This document shows, one piece after another, positions 1 to 8,061 of a DNA stretch of 64,000 nucleotides. The first letter of the stretch is position 1. Every line of letters starts with the position of its first letter. A program made the position numbers and the translations under genes. The stretch is from positions 1-64,000 of the forward strand of contig JBDRKQ010000125.1 in assembly GCA_043813895.1 (NCBI GenBank). The letters are read 5' to 3'. The notes under the pieces were generated by a model, which saw only the letters and a program-made list of their open reading frames with translations, was not told the origin of the DNA and searched no databases. This DNA comes from CAZTAR01 sp043813895. GTDB taxonomy: Bacteria > Planctomycetota > Phycisphaerae > UBA1845 > UTPLA1.

Positions 1-123
1 GGAACAGAGCGACGTCAGTTCCAATTCCTGGAGTTGTGCGACGCTTGCCGCGGGGAATACCGCAGTCAGCATCAAACAGGCAGTGAGCTTCGCGACGATT
101 GTACAACGGGTCCGGGACTTCAT
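1..123 (-). CDS. Secreted protein, N-terminal fragment (runs off window)
   Basis: Reading the minus strand from an ATG at 123 gives 41 open codons up to the window edge. The peptide opens with MKSRTRC, a hydrophobic stretch (about residues 8-27) and an A-x-A-like end (VFPAASVAQ), which is a Sec signal peptide. An AGGA lies about 8 bases before the ATG. Only this leader and roughly ten mature residues are visible, so the function cannot be read. It is too short to have been picked up as a closed ORF. Confidence 0.65.
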   Translation of the reverse strand, partial: MKSRTRCTIVAKLTACLMLTAVFPAASVAQLQELELTSLCS

Positions 124-406
124 CCTGCTTCCTCCGCATGACTCCCACGACCGGCGGCGTGGTCTGTCTCATGTATGGTGTTTCCCCGCCCACATGGGGG
201 CTTGGTGGTCCACATTGAACTCACCTCTCAGCCGGGCCACATGGCAGGGCGCTGATCAACTGCGAGGACCTGTTTCTATCGACGTTTGCAGACTCGACGT
301 GTGAGCGTTCCTGTCGCCAAACTGTGACGCGCAGTTTTTGCGCAGGCTTCTTGCCGGCGCGCCGTTTGGCCGAATGCCATGGAACGAGGTGGTCGCTTCG
401 ACGGGC

Positions 407-1147
407 TCAGTCCACGGTTTCTCCTGCGGCGACGGCGTCGGGCGGATCGTCGCGCGCAGTGGCGACACGCTTGATCTGTGGGAGAACGCGATCAACGAAT
501 GTGCTGTCGTAGGACTCGAATGACGCGCCCTTCCGGATCGATGCCGAGACCCCTCGCAAGGTTTCGGCCAGCCTGTGCAATTCCGGCACGATGCTCGCCG
601 GCGCCGGATCCGGGTGGTATCGCCAGGCATCCCCGTCGAACGCGAAGCGCCCGTGGACCAGCGGGACATTGTCGCCCTCTTGCAGGGTGACGAACGCTTC
701 GTCACCTTTGAAGTGCTGGCTGAAGAGAGAGACGCGGGCGGAAAAAGGCCCGAGGTTGTTCTCCATCGCAGCGAGGTCCCACAGGCCGTAGCTCGCGCCG
801 CCGTACTTCTCCTGCGCAATCACCTGCATCTCTGTGTTGGCGTCCAGCACTGTGTCCACGGCCTCGAGCAACGCGATGGTTCGCTCTCGTTGATCCTGGG
901 CGATGAGCGGCGCCATGGCGGCGTAGTTGCGCTCTTGGTGGTATTTCTGCAACAGGCGGGCGGCGTTCGCGGGGGATTGCGCGCGTGCTGCGGCGCTCGC
1001 AGTCCCGTATTCACGATGCGGCTGCCCGGTGGACGAGCCGACACGGGAGGCTGCATCGTCGGGAGCTGCCTGCTCTCGGCATCCGCAAGTTGCGGCGGCA
1101 AGCACAACAGAAACGGCAATCGTCGCGGCATGTTTCCCGCCGGTCAT
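407..1147 (-). CDS. Putative lipoprotein of unknown function
   Basis: 246 residues. The N-terminus (MTGGKHAATIAVSVVLAAATCGC) has a short basic start, a hydrophobic core and a cysteine where a lipobox would place it, so export and lipidation are likely. The mature part starts with a low-complexity Ala/Ser/Gln linker (to about residue 60), followed by a compact domain rich in charged residues with an aromatic patch (GDAWRYHPDP) typical of a small beta domain. I recognise no enzyme motif. It is probably a single-gene unit, since the next minus gene upstream starts at 2356 and ends at 1301. Confidence 0.6.
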   Translation of the reverse strand: MTGGKHAATIAVSVVLAAATCGCREQAAPDDAASRVGSSTGQPHREYGTASAAARAQSPANAARLLQKYHQERNYAAMAPLIAQDQRERTIALLEAVDTVLDANTEMQVIAQEKYGGASYGLWDLAAMENNLGPFSARVSLFSQHFKGDEAFVTLQEGDNVPLVHGRFAFDGDAWRYHPDPAPASIVPELHRLAETLRGVSASIRKGASFESYDSTFVDRVLPQIKRVATARDDPPDAVAAGETVD

Positions 1148-1300
1148 GGAAGTTGTATCGGGCGGTCCGATGTCGCGGGGTGAGGAAAGTCACGCGTCGC
1201 AGCAAGCAGGGCCTGTCGGGCTGGACGCACCCAGGTTCATGACGCATCCGGCGTGACCGCCTGTTGGAGTCGCTGCGAGCCAGCGCGGGTTGGAAAGGAT

Positions 1301-2356
1301 TCATACCCTGCGAGCGGTGCTGTAACCGTCAGGCAATCCACTGGAGGCTCGCTGGGTAGCGTGCCTGGGCACGGCGCGGGCGTGGCGCTTGCCGGCCGGA
1401 ATGTTGGCGGGATCAATGGCATCCATGTCCCAATGGGTGGCAAGGCGACCGCGTCCTAGTTGCTTTGCGGCATATAGGGCGACGTCCGCCTTCAGCATGA
1501 AATCGTCGGCGCTGAAGTTGTGGGCGTCGCCTCTGAAGGATGCCAGGCCAAAGCCGGCGGTGAGGTGCTTCGGCTCGGCTTCGGCGTCGAAGGCGACCGA
1601 CGCGAAGGTCCGCCGGATTCGATTGCACAGGGCCACGGCTTGTTCCCGGGTTGAGTCGTTGATCACGACGGCGAATCCGTCGCCGCCGACTCGCCCGACC
1701 TTACACCCAGTGGTGGCGAACCTCCTGAGCAGACGCGACAAAGTGAGGATCGCTTCGTCACCCAAGTCGTAGCCAAACCGTTCGTTTGCGGCCGCGAGGT
1801 TGTCGATGTCCGCAAGAACGAGGATGCACTCGGCGGCCTTCGTTCTGGCTGCCGCGATGCTTTCCTTGAGTTCGTTGAAGAACTGCCACCGGTTGAGGAG
1901 CTTCGTGGCGGGATCGAGTATCGCCAGCTTGCGAAACATATTTTGAGCGAGTTGGGCACGAAGGACGACTCGGACCCGTGTGAGGAGGTCCACTCTCGTG
2001 AAAGGCGTCCGGAGGAAGTCGTTCGCCCCCGCGTCGAGATGTCGATTGATCATGTCGGCGGTCCAGCCCGCGGCCGTGAAGATGATAATGGAGGTGCTGT
2101 CGGCGGCACATTTGGATCTGATCTCGCGACAGGCAACGTCGCCGTTCATGCCGGGCATATCCAGGTTGAACAGGACGACGTCGGGCGAGTATTGCTCGAC
2201 AATGGTGACTCCGGCAGGGCCGTCGTCGGCGGAGATCGTGCGATACCCGCCACCTTGAAGTAGCCGTTCAACAAGATGCACCATGTCTGCATCGTCGTCC
2301 ACGATGAGGACGAGCGGTTGCTGGTCTCCGCGGCTGTCGAGTTCATCGTGTCGCAC
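1301..2356 (-). CDS. Response regulator-like protein with degenerate REC and GGDEF domains
   Basis: 351 residues. Residues 15-130 form a receiver fold (VLIVDDD at 16-22, MPGMNG at 67-72). Residues 145-310 form a GGDEF fold, with the entry motif LDPATKLLNRWQF and DIDNLAAANERFGYDLGD. The catalytic sites are degenerate. The receiver position that should be the phospho-accepting Asp reads Asn (VLFNLDMPG, N64), the invariant Lys before Pro-Phe is Thr (LRTPF, T117), and the cyclase signature is GGDGF (224-228) rather than GGDEF/GGEEF. By family knowledge the parent function is phosphorylation-controlled c-di-GMP synthesis; this copy more likely senses, binds or scaffolds. A C-terminal tail of about 40 residues is Arg/Pro rich. 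It is divergent from hpt. Confidence 0.85.
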   Translation of the reverse strand: MRHDELDSRGDQQPLVLIVDDDADMVHLVERLLQGGGYRTISADDGPAGVTIVEQYSPDVVLFNLDMPGMNGDVACREIRSKCAADSTSIIIFTAAGWTADMINRHLDAGANDFLRTPFTRVDLLTRVRVVLRAQLAQNMFRKLAILDPATKLLNRWQFFNELKESIAAARTKAAECILVLADIDNLAAANERFGYDLGDEAILTLSRLLRRFATTGCKVGRVGGDGFAVVINDSTREQAVALCNRIRRTFASVAFDAEAEPKHLTAGFGLASFRGDAHNFSADDFMLKADVALYAAKQLGRGRLATHWDMDAIDPANIPAGKRHARAVPRHATQRASSGLPDGYSTARRV

Positions 2357-2573
2357 GACCTTGTCCCCCGGTCAGGCGGTTATCGAGACGGCATCACGCG
2401 TGGAGTTTGGCTTCGGCTTCTATCGGGACTATCGGATGCCGAAAATGGCTGCGTCAGGAAAAAGCGGTCCCCTGGGACCACGCGCCGGCCGGGCTCCCGG
2501 CTATTGCCTGGTGGGCGAAGAGGCCGTGGGAAACCGTTGCGGGAGGCAGGTGTCCGCGCTCGCGACAGAGGCG

Positions 2574-2579
2574 TATAAT
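2574..2579 (+). promoter_or_regulatory. Perfect -10 box of a probable leaderless hpt transcript
   Basis: TATAAT at 2574-2579 places the expected transcription start seven bases further on, at 2586, which is the A of the hpt ATG. No Shine-Dalgarno sequence precedes the ATG. The -35 region is weak. The same arrangement recurs at 11274. Confidence 0.6.
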
Positions 2580-2585
2580 CCCGGG

Positions 2586-3128
2586 ATGCAAAAGGACCTC
2601 GCTCGGATTCTGATAACTCGTGACCAGATCAAGCAGCGGGTCTCCGAGATGGCCCGGGCGATCAGCGAGGTTTACGGGGAGGATTCCAAGGGTTTGGTGA
2701 TCGTCCCGATCCTGTCTGGTTCGATCATCTTCCTGGCCGATCTTATAAGGTACCTGCCGTTCAAGATGCGGATCGGGTTGATGACCGCGAGCAGTTATCG
2801 GGGTGCGACGACTGAGGGTGGCGAGGTGCGTCTGGTTCAGGACTCGGGGCTGGATATCGCGGGTCGTCATGTCCTGGTTTTGGATGACGTTCTCGACACG
2901 GGCAACACGCTTCGCGCGGTGATGCGGCAATTGAAGCGGCAGGACCCCGCGAGCCTGCGGATGTGTGTGCTGTTGCGAAAGGTGGACAAAGCGCCGAAAG
3001 ACCTGTTGCCGGACTTCGTTGGGTTTGACATCGAGGACGTATTCGTTGTCGGCTATGGATTGGACTACAACGACCACTACCGCAACTGGCCCGATATCGG
3101 CGTGCTCCGTCGGGAGTTGTACGCGTGA
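2586..3128 (+). CDS. hpt: Hypoxanthine-guanine phosphoribosyltransferase
   Basis: 180 residues, the usual length for bacterial Hpt. It transfers the phosphoribosyl group of PRPP to hypoxanthine or guanine in cytoplasmic purine salvage. The PRPP-binding loop VLVLDDVLDTGNTL is at residues 96-109, the LSGS loop at 43-46, the flexible-loop region MTASSYRG at 66-73, and the base-binding end VGYGLDYNDHYRNWPDIGVL is present. The frame stays open further upstream, but homology begins at this ATG. Its stop overlaps the GTG of the next gene (GTGA), so translation is probably coupled to the PH-domain protein. Confidence 0.95.
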   Translation: MQKDLARILITRDQIKQRVSEMARAISEVYGEDSKGLVIVPILSGSIIFLADLIRYLPFKMRIGLMTASSYRGATTEGGEVRLVQDSGLDIAGRHVLVLDDVLDTGNTLRAVMRQLKRQDPASLRMCVLLRKVDKAPKDLLPDFVGFDIEDVFVVGYGLDYNDHYRNWPDIGVLRRELYA

Positions 3129-3730
3129 CGGCTACCGTCCAGCCGGAAACGGAAGCGGGGACCCGGGCCGCGCAGGCCGAGAGCCCGAGCACCAGCGCGG
3201 TCAAGCTGCCGGTGTCGGAGCTTGTGCCGGCGCACCTGCTGGACGGCGGAGAGGTCGTGCACTTTGCGATCAAGCCATCGCCGTGGTTTGTGGTGCTCGT
3301 TTCGCTGCGATGGCTTCTTGTTGCGATCGTGTTGGGCTTGGCTGCGCTCCAGGACTTCTTTCCGCAACAATACCGTGGCAATATGTACCAGTTGGCGGCA
3401 GGCGTCGCAGGTGTTCGGCTGGCGTGGGCGATCCTGGAGTGGGTTTCGCGATTGTACGTGTTGACAAACAAGCGGGTCATGCGGATCCGAGGTGTTTTTA
3501 ACGTGGAACTGTTCGAGTGTGCGCTGGATCGACTGCAGAATACGTATGGTACGTTTTCACTACCGGAGCGATTGACGCGTGTGGGCACGATCAGCGTTCA
3601 GACTGCCGCTGCGGGCGGCGGCCCCGGCGGCACGGCATCGTGGCGGATCGTATCCCGGCCTCTGGAAGTCCACGAGCAACTCCGAGACGCGATTCGCCGG
3701 GCCCGGAATCGAGGTAGCAATGGTGTGTAG
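3125..3730 (+). CDS. Membrane protein with bacterial PH domain (bPH2/YdbS-like)
   Basis: 201 residues, GTG start overlapping the hpt stop by four bases. Two hydrophobic segments (about 56-76 and 88-110) are followed by the bPH2 signature: YVLTNKRVMRIRGVFNVE, then ECALDRLQN and a strand ending in TISVQTAA. Family members of this kind are small membrane proteins of unknown biochemical role. A glycine-rich loop (AAAGGGPGGTAS) interrupts the last strands. The C-terminus (PLEVHEQLRDAIRRARN) is a short amphipathic helix. It is the middle gene of an overlapping three-gene set. Confidence 0.8.
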   Translation: MTATVQPETEAGTRAAQAESPSTSAVKLPVSELVPAHLLDGGEVVHFAIKPSPWFVVLVSLRWLLVAIVLGLAALQDFFPQQYRGNMYQLAAGVAGVRLAWAILEWVSRLYVLTNKRVMRIRGVFNVELFECALDRLQNTYGTFSLPERLTRVGTISVQTAAAGGGPGGTASWRIVSRPLEVHEQLRDAIRRARNRGSNGV

Positions 3731-5039
3731 GTTCGAGAGCCAAGAGAGCCGGCAGATGTTGCCCGGCGGTGTGAAGGCGACGGTTCGCATTCACGCGGGT
3801 GGATGCCTGGACGCGTCGGCAGAGAAGCGGTCGCGGCCAACCGGGCGCAGGGCAGCGGCGTGGCTGTGCGCGTTCTCCGTGATCCTGTGGACCGGTGTTT
3901 CGGCTTCGGCCCAGCAGAAGCGGCCGGGCAAGCCGCGTGAAAAGCAGCCTGCCGACAAGGGGCAGGTCACGCCTGACCAGCTCAAGCAGATTCAGGAGTT
4001 GCAGAAAGACGCAGACTTGATCGGTTCTTGGGACCAGCAGAGCCTGCTCATGAACGAGGCGACGGACAACATCTTCGCCCAACAGGGATGGGATTCCGAA
4101 GCAGACCAGTACGCGCGCCAACTCATGCGCAACGTGGGGGGCATTCCGCCGTGGAAGCCGCAGGAGCGTCAGCAGGTCTTCATGGAAAACCTCCAGGTGC
4201 GGTATGGGCTCACGCCGGCGCAGCGCGACGAGATGAACGCGACCGTCCAGCACGAGGCGATGATGGTCGGCGCCCGTCACTTCAAGGATTTGTTCCCCGT
4301 GGTGATGGAGGTGGTGCAGACGCGCGTGAAGAACAAGCCCTTCACCGCCGAACAGGTCCAACGTTGGTCCCAGGCCATCGGGCCGGTGATGGACGATTCG
4401 CTGAAGGCGGTCGAGCGTGTAACGGGAAAGCTGCGAGATTCCATGACGCCTGAGCAACAGAAGACGCTGGACCAGGATACGGAAGCCCTGAAGCGCCGGC
4501 ATGGTGATGTTGAGAAGATGGTCGAGCGATGGAAGCAGGGTGGCTGGAACCCGACGGACTGGGGCTTGCAGAATGATCCAGTGCACGCTGGCGCGATGGT
4601 CGATTACCGCCGTCAGCAGGCGGAGAGGGATCGGCTCGTCGCCGAGGCCGAGGCCATGAAGGCTCTCGAGGAAGGGATCAACGTGACGGACGAATCGGCG
4701 TGGGACGCGTACGTCCGCCGCTTCTGCAACAAGTACGCATGCACTGACCCGCAGCGTGCAACGGCAAAGGCGATCTTGAAGAAATCGAAGCAGAACGCGA
4801 TCGGGTACCGCGCGGCGCGGCGTGATCAGCTCGATAAGTGCGAGCAGCTGCTTTCAAACGCCGAGTCGAAGGATGAGCAGCAGCATCATACAAAGGAGTT
4901 GGAGAAGCTCCTCGCGCCGATCAGAGCCGAGTTCGACCTGATGAAGGCGCGGCTGTACGCGGAGATCCTCACGACCGAGCAGCACAATAAGTTCGGCCCG
5001 CCTGAAAAGACGGCCGCGAATGAGCCGGCCAAGGAGTAG
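3720..5039 (+). CDS. Secreted or anchored protein of unknown function
   Basis: 439 residues if the ATG at 3720 is used, which overlaps the upstream stop by 11 bases; an in-frame ATG at 3756 is an alternative. A long basic leader precedes a hydrophobic segment (AAAWLCAFSVILWTGVSASA, about residues 45-64), consistent with an unusually long signal peptide or a signal anchor. The rest is charged and mostly helical, rich in Gln, Glu and Lys, with no cysteine-based or catalytic motif I recognise. Repeated segments such as LTPAQRDEMN and MTPEQQKTLDQD look like Spy/LTXXQ-type helices found in periplasmic proteins, but the match is weak. It is likely cotranscribed with hpt. Confidence 0.7.
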   Translation: MVCRFESQESRQMLPGGVKATVRIHAGGCLDASAEKRSRPTGRRAAAWLCAFSVILWTGVSASAQQKRPGKPREKQPADKGQVTPDQLKQIQELQKDADLIGSWDQQSLLMNEATDNIFAQQGWDSEADQYARQLMRNVGGIPPWKPQERQQVFMENLQVRYGLTPAQRDEMNATVQHEAMMVGARHFKDLFPVVMEVVQTRVKNKPFTAEQVQRWSQAIGPVMDDSLKAVERVTGKLRDSMTPEQQKTLDQDTEALKRRHGDVEKMVERWKQGGWNPTDWGLQNDPVHAGAMVDYRRQQAERDRLVAEAEAMKALEEGINVTDESAWDAYVRRFCNKYACTDPQRATAKAILKKSKQNAIGYRAARRDQLDKCEQLLSNAESKDEQQHHTKELEKLLAPIRAEFDLMKARLYAEILTTEQHNKFGPPEKTAANEPAKE

Positions 5040-5084
5040 CATTGCCGGCCTTCGCGCCGGCGCCGCAGTACATGACCACGCTCT

Positions 5085-5138
5085 GCCGAGAGTCCCTTCT
5101 CGGCACCGGCCTGAGGGCCGAGAGAGGATTCTCGGCCC
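5085..5138. repeat. Palindromic repeat, family A (two hairpins)
   Basis: Two adjacent imperfect hairpins: GCCGAGA...TTCTCGGC at 5085-5104 and GGGCCGAGA...TCTCGGCCC at 5115-5138. Related copies occur at 40637-40718 and 41486-41509. It lies between convergent genes and could also act as a terminator. Confidence 0.7.
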
Positions 5139-5195
5139 AGCGAGTTCACAGAGCACAGCGTGTTTCTGTGACCATTCGAGCTTCGACTATACGTA

Positions 5196-6947
5196 TCAGT
5201 GTTCCAGCTTGCAGAATGCGCGGACGCCCGTGCGAATACTGAACCAGGCCGTGCCCAGTCCGAGGGCGACGATGCCTGCGAAGACGGCCCACTCGACGCC
5301 GCCCAGGCGGTTGAGGTCGCCCGCGCCGACCATGCGATAGCAGATCATGCCGAACAGGGCGATGCTGCCCGCCACGAGCAGGACGGAAGCAATCAGATTG
5401 ATCGTGCCACCGAGTCCGGAGGCGATTCGCCCAGGGTTCAGCTCACTGTAGCAGGGCAGCTTCGCGCCGAGACCGACGGCAAGACCGCAAAGGCCGATGC
5501 AGGTTGCCAAAGTGCTGCCGGCCTGGACGAGCGACAAGGCGGGCGGCAGGTCCAACGCGCGGATCGAGAGCAGCGTAACGCCCATGGCGGCGAGCGTCGT
5601 GACCGTGATCGAGTAGAGACACTTGGCCCATATCACCTTGCGCCGGGCGAGCGGCCAGAGGGCGAGCAGCCACATCTGTCTGCCCTCCATCGAGATCAAG
5701 GGAAAGACGAACCGGCTGGTGAAGGTGGAGAGGATCAGCGTGACGGCGCCGTAGTTGAGGAAGCAGATCAGGGCCTGCCAGGGCAAGTCGAAGCCGTCCG
5801 GCCGCGAGCGCGGCAGGTAGGCCAGATACAATGCCAGGAGCCCGAAGAGGATCACGAGTTGTGACCACTGGATCGGATCGCGGAAGAAGTTGCGGACATC
5901 CTTCAGAATCAGCAGCCGCATCTGGCTCGGAACGTAGAAGAAGAGCAGGCCGGTGATCCAGCGCGACGCCCACCCGCTGTAGGCCCTGGACCTGTTGAGG
6001 ACGGTGTTCGCCCGACCAAACGCCGGGAGCAGCTTCTGCCCGGTGAAGGTGACGGCCGCCCAGCTGAAGAACAAGGCGGTGGAAACCGTGATAGCCAGGT
6101 AGAAGGCGGCATCCCCCGGCTTGTCGTCGACGGCACTCTGAATCGCCTTGGTGACCCAGGTCGACGGCAACAGGGCTCCCTTGAGGTACTGCAACTCAGC
6201 GAGGAAGGCGTGCAGCCACGCCGTGGACGAGTGCGACGAGGCCTCCCACAGGCGGCTCCACCAGAGGACGACGAGCACGATCAGCGTGGCGCCCGCGAGG
6301 AATAGCACGCGTCGGGCCTGGCGCGGCAACCAGAGTGCGATTCCCAAGGCCGCGAGCAATCCCAACGCCCCGGGAATGGGCACGAAGCCCAGGAACGCAA
6401 CGACGAACGTCAAGTAGAAGTGCCAGGGCAGCCCTTGGACCTGGCCGAATGACAGCATGAGCGGCACGCCCAGGAGCACCAGGGACCAACTGGCGAAGAA
6501 GAGCGCTTCGACATACATGACGGCAACGATGCTTCTGGGTGCGTTCGGGGCCGCGAGCAGGAAAGACGGCTCCGGCCGGCTGAAGAGCGACGCGTACGCC
6601 AGTACGGCCGTCGAGAAAGTGAGCATCGCGGTCATGGCAACGAAGAAGATGTGGAAGACGTAAGGCGTTGCCAGGGTTGCCCGTTCCTCGAAGCGGCGCA
6701 TGAATCGGAAGGCCTCGTCGAAGAGGAGAAAAAGCGACGTCCAGATGACAGCGATGAACAGGATCGCCAGCAGCAGCTTGAGGGGGGATCGATCGAGCAA
6801 CTGGCGCAGCCGATTCCGCAGGAGTGTGAGCTTGAGATGACAGAGCAGCCCGATGCCTGGCGCAACAGCGTCGGCCGCATCCAGGTTGTCGGGGCTGTCA
6901 GGCGCGGGGGCGAAGGTCTCGGAGATGCGTGGCCGATCTCGTGTCAT
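5196..6947 (-). CDS. Putative ABC-2-type exporter permease, orphan
   Basis: 583 residues with about 12 to 14 hydrophobic segments (for example ILFIAVIWTSLFLLF, VFHIFFVAMTAMLTFSTAVL and a C-terminal VEWAVFAGIVALGLGTAWF). The loop FSRPEPSFLLAAPNAPRS resembles the 'L..P....' segment conserved in large ABC-2 permeases of the YthQ/putative-exporter type. It would form the membrane half of an ABC exporter, but no ATPase gene is adjacent on either side, so the partner must be encoded elsewhere. A soluble stretch of about 40 residues precedes the first helix. Confidence 0.7.
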   Translation of the reverse strand: MTRDRPRISETFAPAPDSPDNLDAADAVAPGIGLLCHLKLTLLRNRLRQLLDRSPLKLLLAILFIAVIWTSLFLLFDEAFRFMRRFEERATLATPYVFHIFFVAMTAMLTFSTAVLAYASLFSRPEPSFLLAAPNAPRSIVAVMYVEALFFASWSLVLLGVPLMLSFGQVQGLPWHFYLTFVVAFLGFVPIPGALGLLAALGIALWLPRQARRVLFLAGATLIVLVVLWWSRLWEASSHSSTAWLHAFLAELQYLKGALLPSTWVTKAIQSAVDDKPGDAAFYLAITVSTALFFSWAAVTFTGQKLLPAFGRANTVLNRSRAYSGWASRWITGLLFFYVPSQMRLLILKDVRNFFRDPIQWSQLVILFGLLALYLAYLPRSRPDGFDLPWQALICFLNYGAVTLILSTFTSRFVFPLISMEGRQMWLLALWPLARRKVIWAKCLYSITVTTLAAMGVTLLSIRALDLPPALSLVQAGSTLATCIGLCGLAVGLGAKLPCYSELNPGRIASGLGGTINLIASVLLVAGSIALFGMICYRMVGAGDLNRLGGVEWAVFAGIVALGLGTAWFSIRTGVRAFCKLEH

Positions 6948-7023
6948 CTCTTAAGTCGTCCAGTGCTCCGTCAGGCATCGAAGCCCGCAGTTTCGCCCTC
7001 TCCCGCAGCCGACTCTGCGGCTC

Positions 7024-7051
7024 GTGTGGCGGCCGACGTCCCTGTCGGCCG
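7024..7051. repeat. Palindromic repeat, family B half element
   Basis: GGCGGCCGAC followed by CCCTGTCGGCC, an inverted repeat that recurs at 18700-18761, 41377-41449, 51652-51771 and 61741-61806. It sits directly upstream of the sigma-54 activator remnant. Confidence 0.65.
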
Positions 7052-7070
7052 TGGGGAGCAGGCCTCGCGA

Positions 7071-7316
7071 TTGTACCGTCACTTGCCTGCCCTTCGCGAG
7101 CGATCCGATGACATCCTTCTACTGGCTAAACATCTTCTGGATCACCACTGCCGCCGGTTCGGTTTGGCGATGAAGGGTTTGGGCGATGACGCTATCGAGG
7201 TACTGTCGCGACGGCAACGGCCCGGCAGCATTCGGGAGCTCAGCCACGTTATCGAGAACTCGGTCGTGCGAGCCGAAGGGCATCTCGATGCGAAGGGGCA
7301 AGTTTACCCCCGATGA
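7071..7316 (+). pseudogene. Remnant of a sigma-54-dependent activator (AAA+ C-terminal part)
   Basis: An 82-codon stretch in one frame reads LYRHLPALRERSDDILLLAKHLL, then LGDDAIEVLSRR and PGSIRELSHVIENSVVRAEG. This is the sensor-II/'LPPLRERxxDI...PGNVRELxNxIERAVVL' end of NtrC-family AAA+ domains. The segment between LY and RHLPALRER appears deleted relative to family members, and there is no Walker A, GAFTGA or HTH domain in the window. The same frame is open far upstream, but that part is shadow of the permease gene and a family B repeat. I read it as a decayed fragment. Confidence 0.7.
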
Positions 7317-7346
7317 GCCCGCCGCCTCCCACGTTGCGCTGTGCTG

Positions 7347-7799
7347 CTAATCGTGCGTGCCGATATCGTCGGTGAAGGCGGAGACGATTAGGTAGTTCTC
7401 CTCTGCCTCGTGGTGCTCGAGGTACTGCAGGAGATCGCGGACTCGCTTGCAGCAATCGCGGATGAGCAGTCGGTCCGCCGGCTCAAGTTCGTGAAGCGAA
7501 CAGTGGATCTGTTCCATCACACGTGTCAATTCACCGTGCTCGTGGGCGAGCCGATCCACCTCGCGCGCCAGAGCGGGTCGTCGGTTGACCACCGGCAGCA
7601 TGTAACCGTCCCGGCCTTCCAAAGACATGTGCTTGACCATGTGTGCGCGCAGGTGGTCAAACGCCTCGCGAAGCTCCCGAATCCACTTTTGCTCGTTGGA
7701 TTGCGGCGCGATGGCGACCTTTTCGAGCAGGGCTTCAGAGAGAACCTTGATCTGCTCGTGCTCATCTCGAATCCAGCGAGCGATTTCTTGCGGTGTCAC
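7347..7799 (-). CDS. Hemerythrin-like HHE domain protein
   Basis: 150 residues, all one four-helix HHE/hemerythrin-like domain. Candidate di-iron ligands are spaced as in the family: H14 in DEHEQ, H49/H53/H57 and E61 in the second helix, H86-E-H88, and the pair H129-H130 with E131 and E134 near the end (HHEAEE). Family members bind O2 or respond to oxygen, nitric oxide or iron. It is cytoplasmic, with no signal or membrane segment. No neighbouring gene shares its strand closely, and a family C repeat lies upstream. Whether it stores, senses or detoxifies cannot be told from sequence. Confidence 0.85.
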   Translation of the reverse strand: MTPQEIARWIRDEHEQIKVLSEALLEKVAIAPQSNEQKWIRELREAFDHLRAHMVKHMSLEGRDGYMLPVVNRRPALAREVDRLAHEHGELTRVMEQIHCSLHELEPADRLLIRDCCKRVRDLLQYLEHHEAEENYLIVSAFTDDIGTHD

Positions 7800-7880
7800 G
7801 TGCTAACCTCCTGGCAAGCTGCGGTGGCCGGCCGGGCCTACCATTTCGTGAGCGCTGACGGAACAGAACCGCGACCGGAA

Positions 7881-7972
7881 CAGAGCCGCGACCGTGAGGG
7901 AGCGGTTAGCGCTCGAATGCGCTGGCCCGCTGGAATCGATCGCTGACCGCTTGCTAACGCGCGCGGCTCTGA
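7881..7972. repeat. Dispersed repeat, family C
   Basis: About 92 bp bounded by CAGAGCCGCG and its exact reverse complement CGCGGCTCTG, with the internal block CGCTGACCGCTTGCTAACG. Copies occur at 21846-21940 and, within a coding region, at 61640-61732. This fills most of the space between the hemerythrin gene and the secreted protein gene. Confidence 0.75.
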
Positions 7973-8061
7973 TCTTGTCGCAACGCGTCCACGACGGGAT
8001 TCTAGCAACCACATGCCCATTCGCCCAGCACCACTCGAGGGCGATCCGCGCGAACGGCCAC

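Noticed and set aside
220..225. GAFTDA in the NtrC-type regulator as evidence of a non-sigma-54 activator (residues 220-225 of the protein at 12464-13822)
   Set aside because: GAFTDA is a tolerated family variant and all other AAA+ motifs are intact, so it does not alone imply loss of sigma-54 contact.
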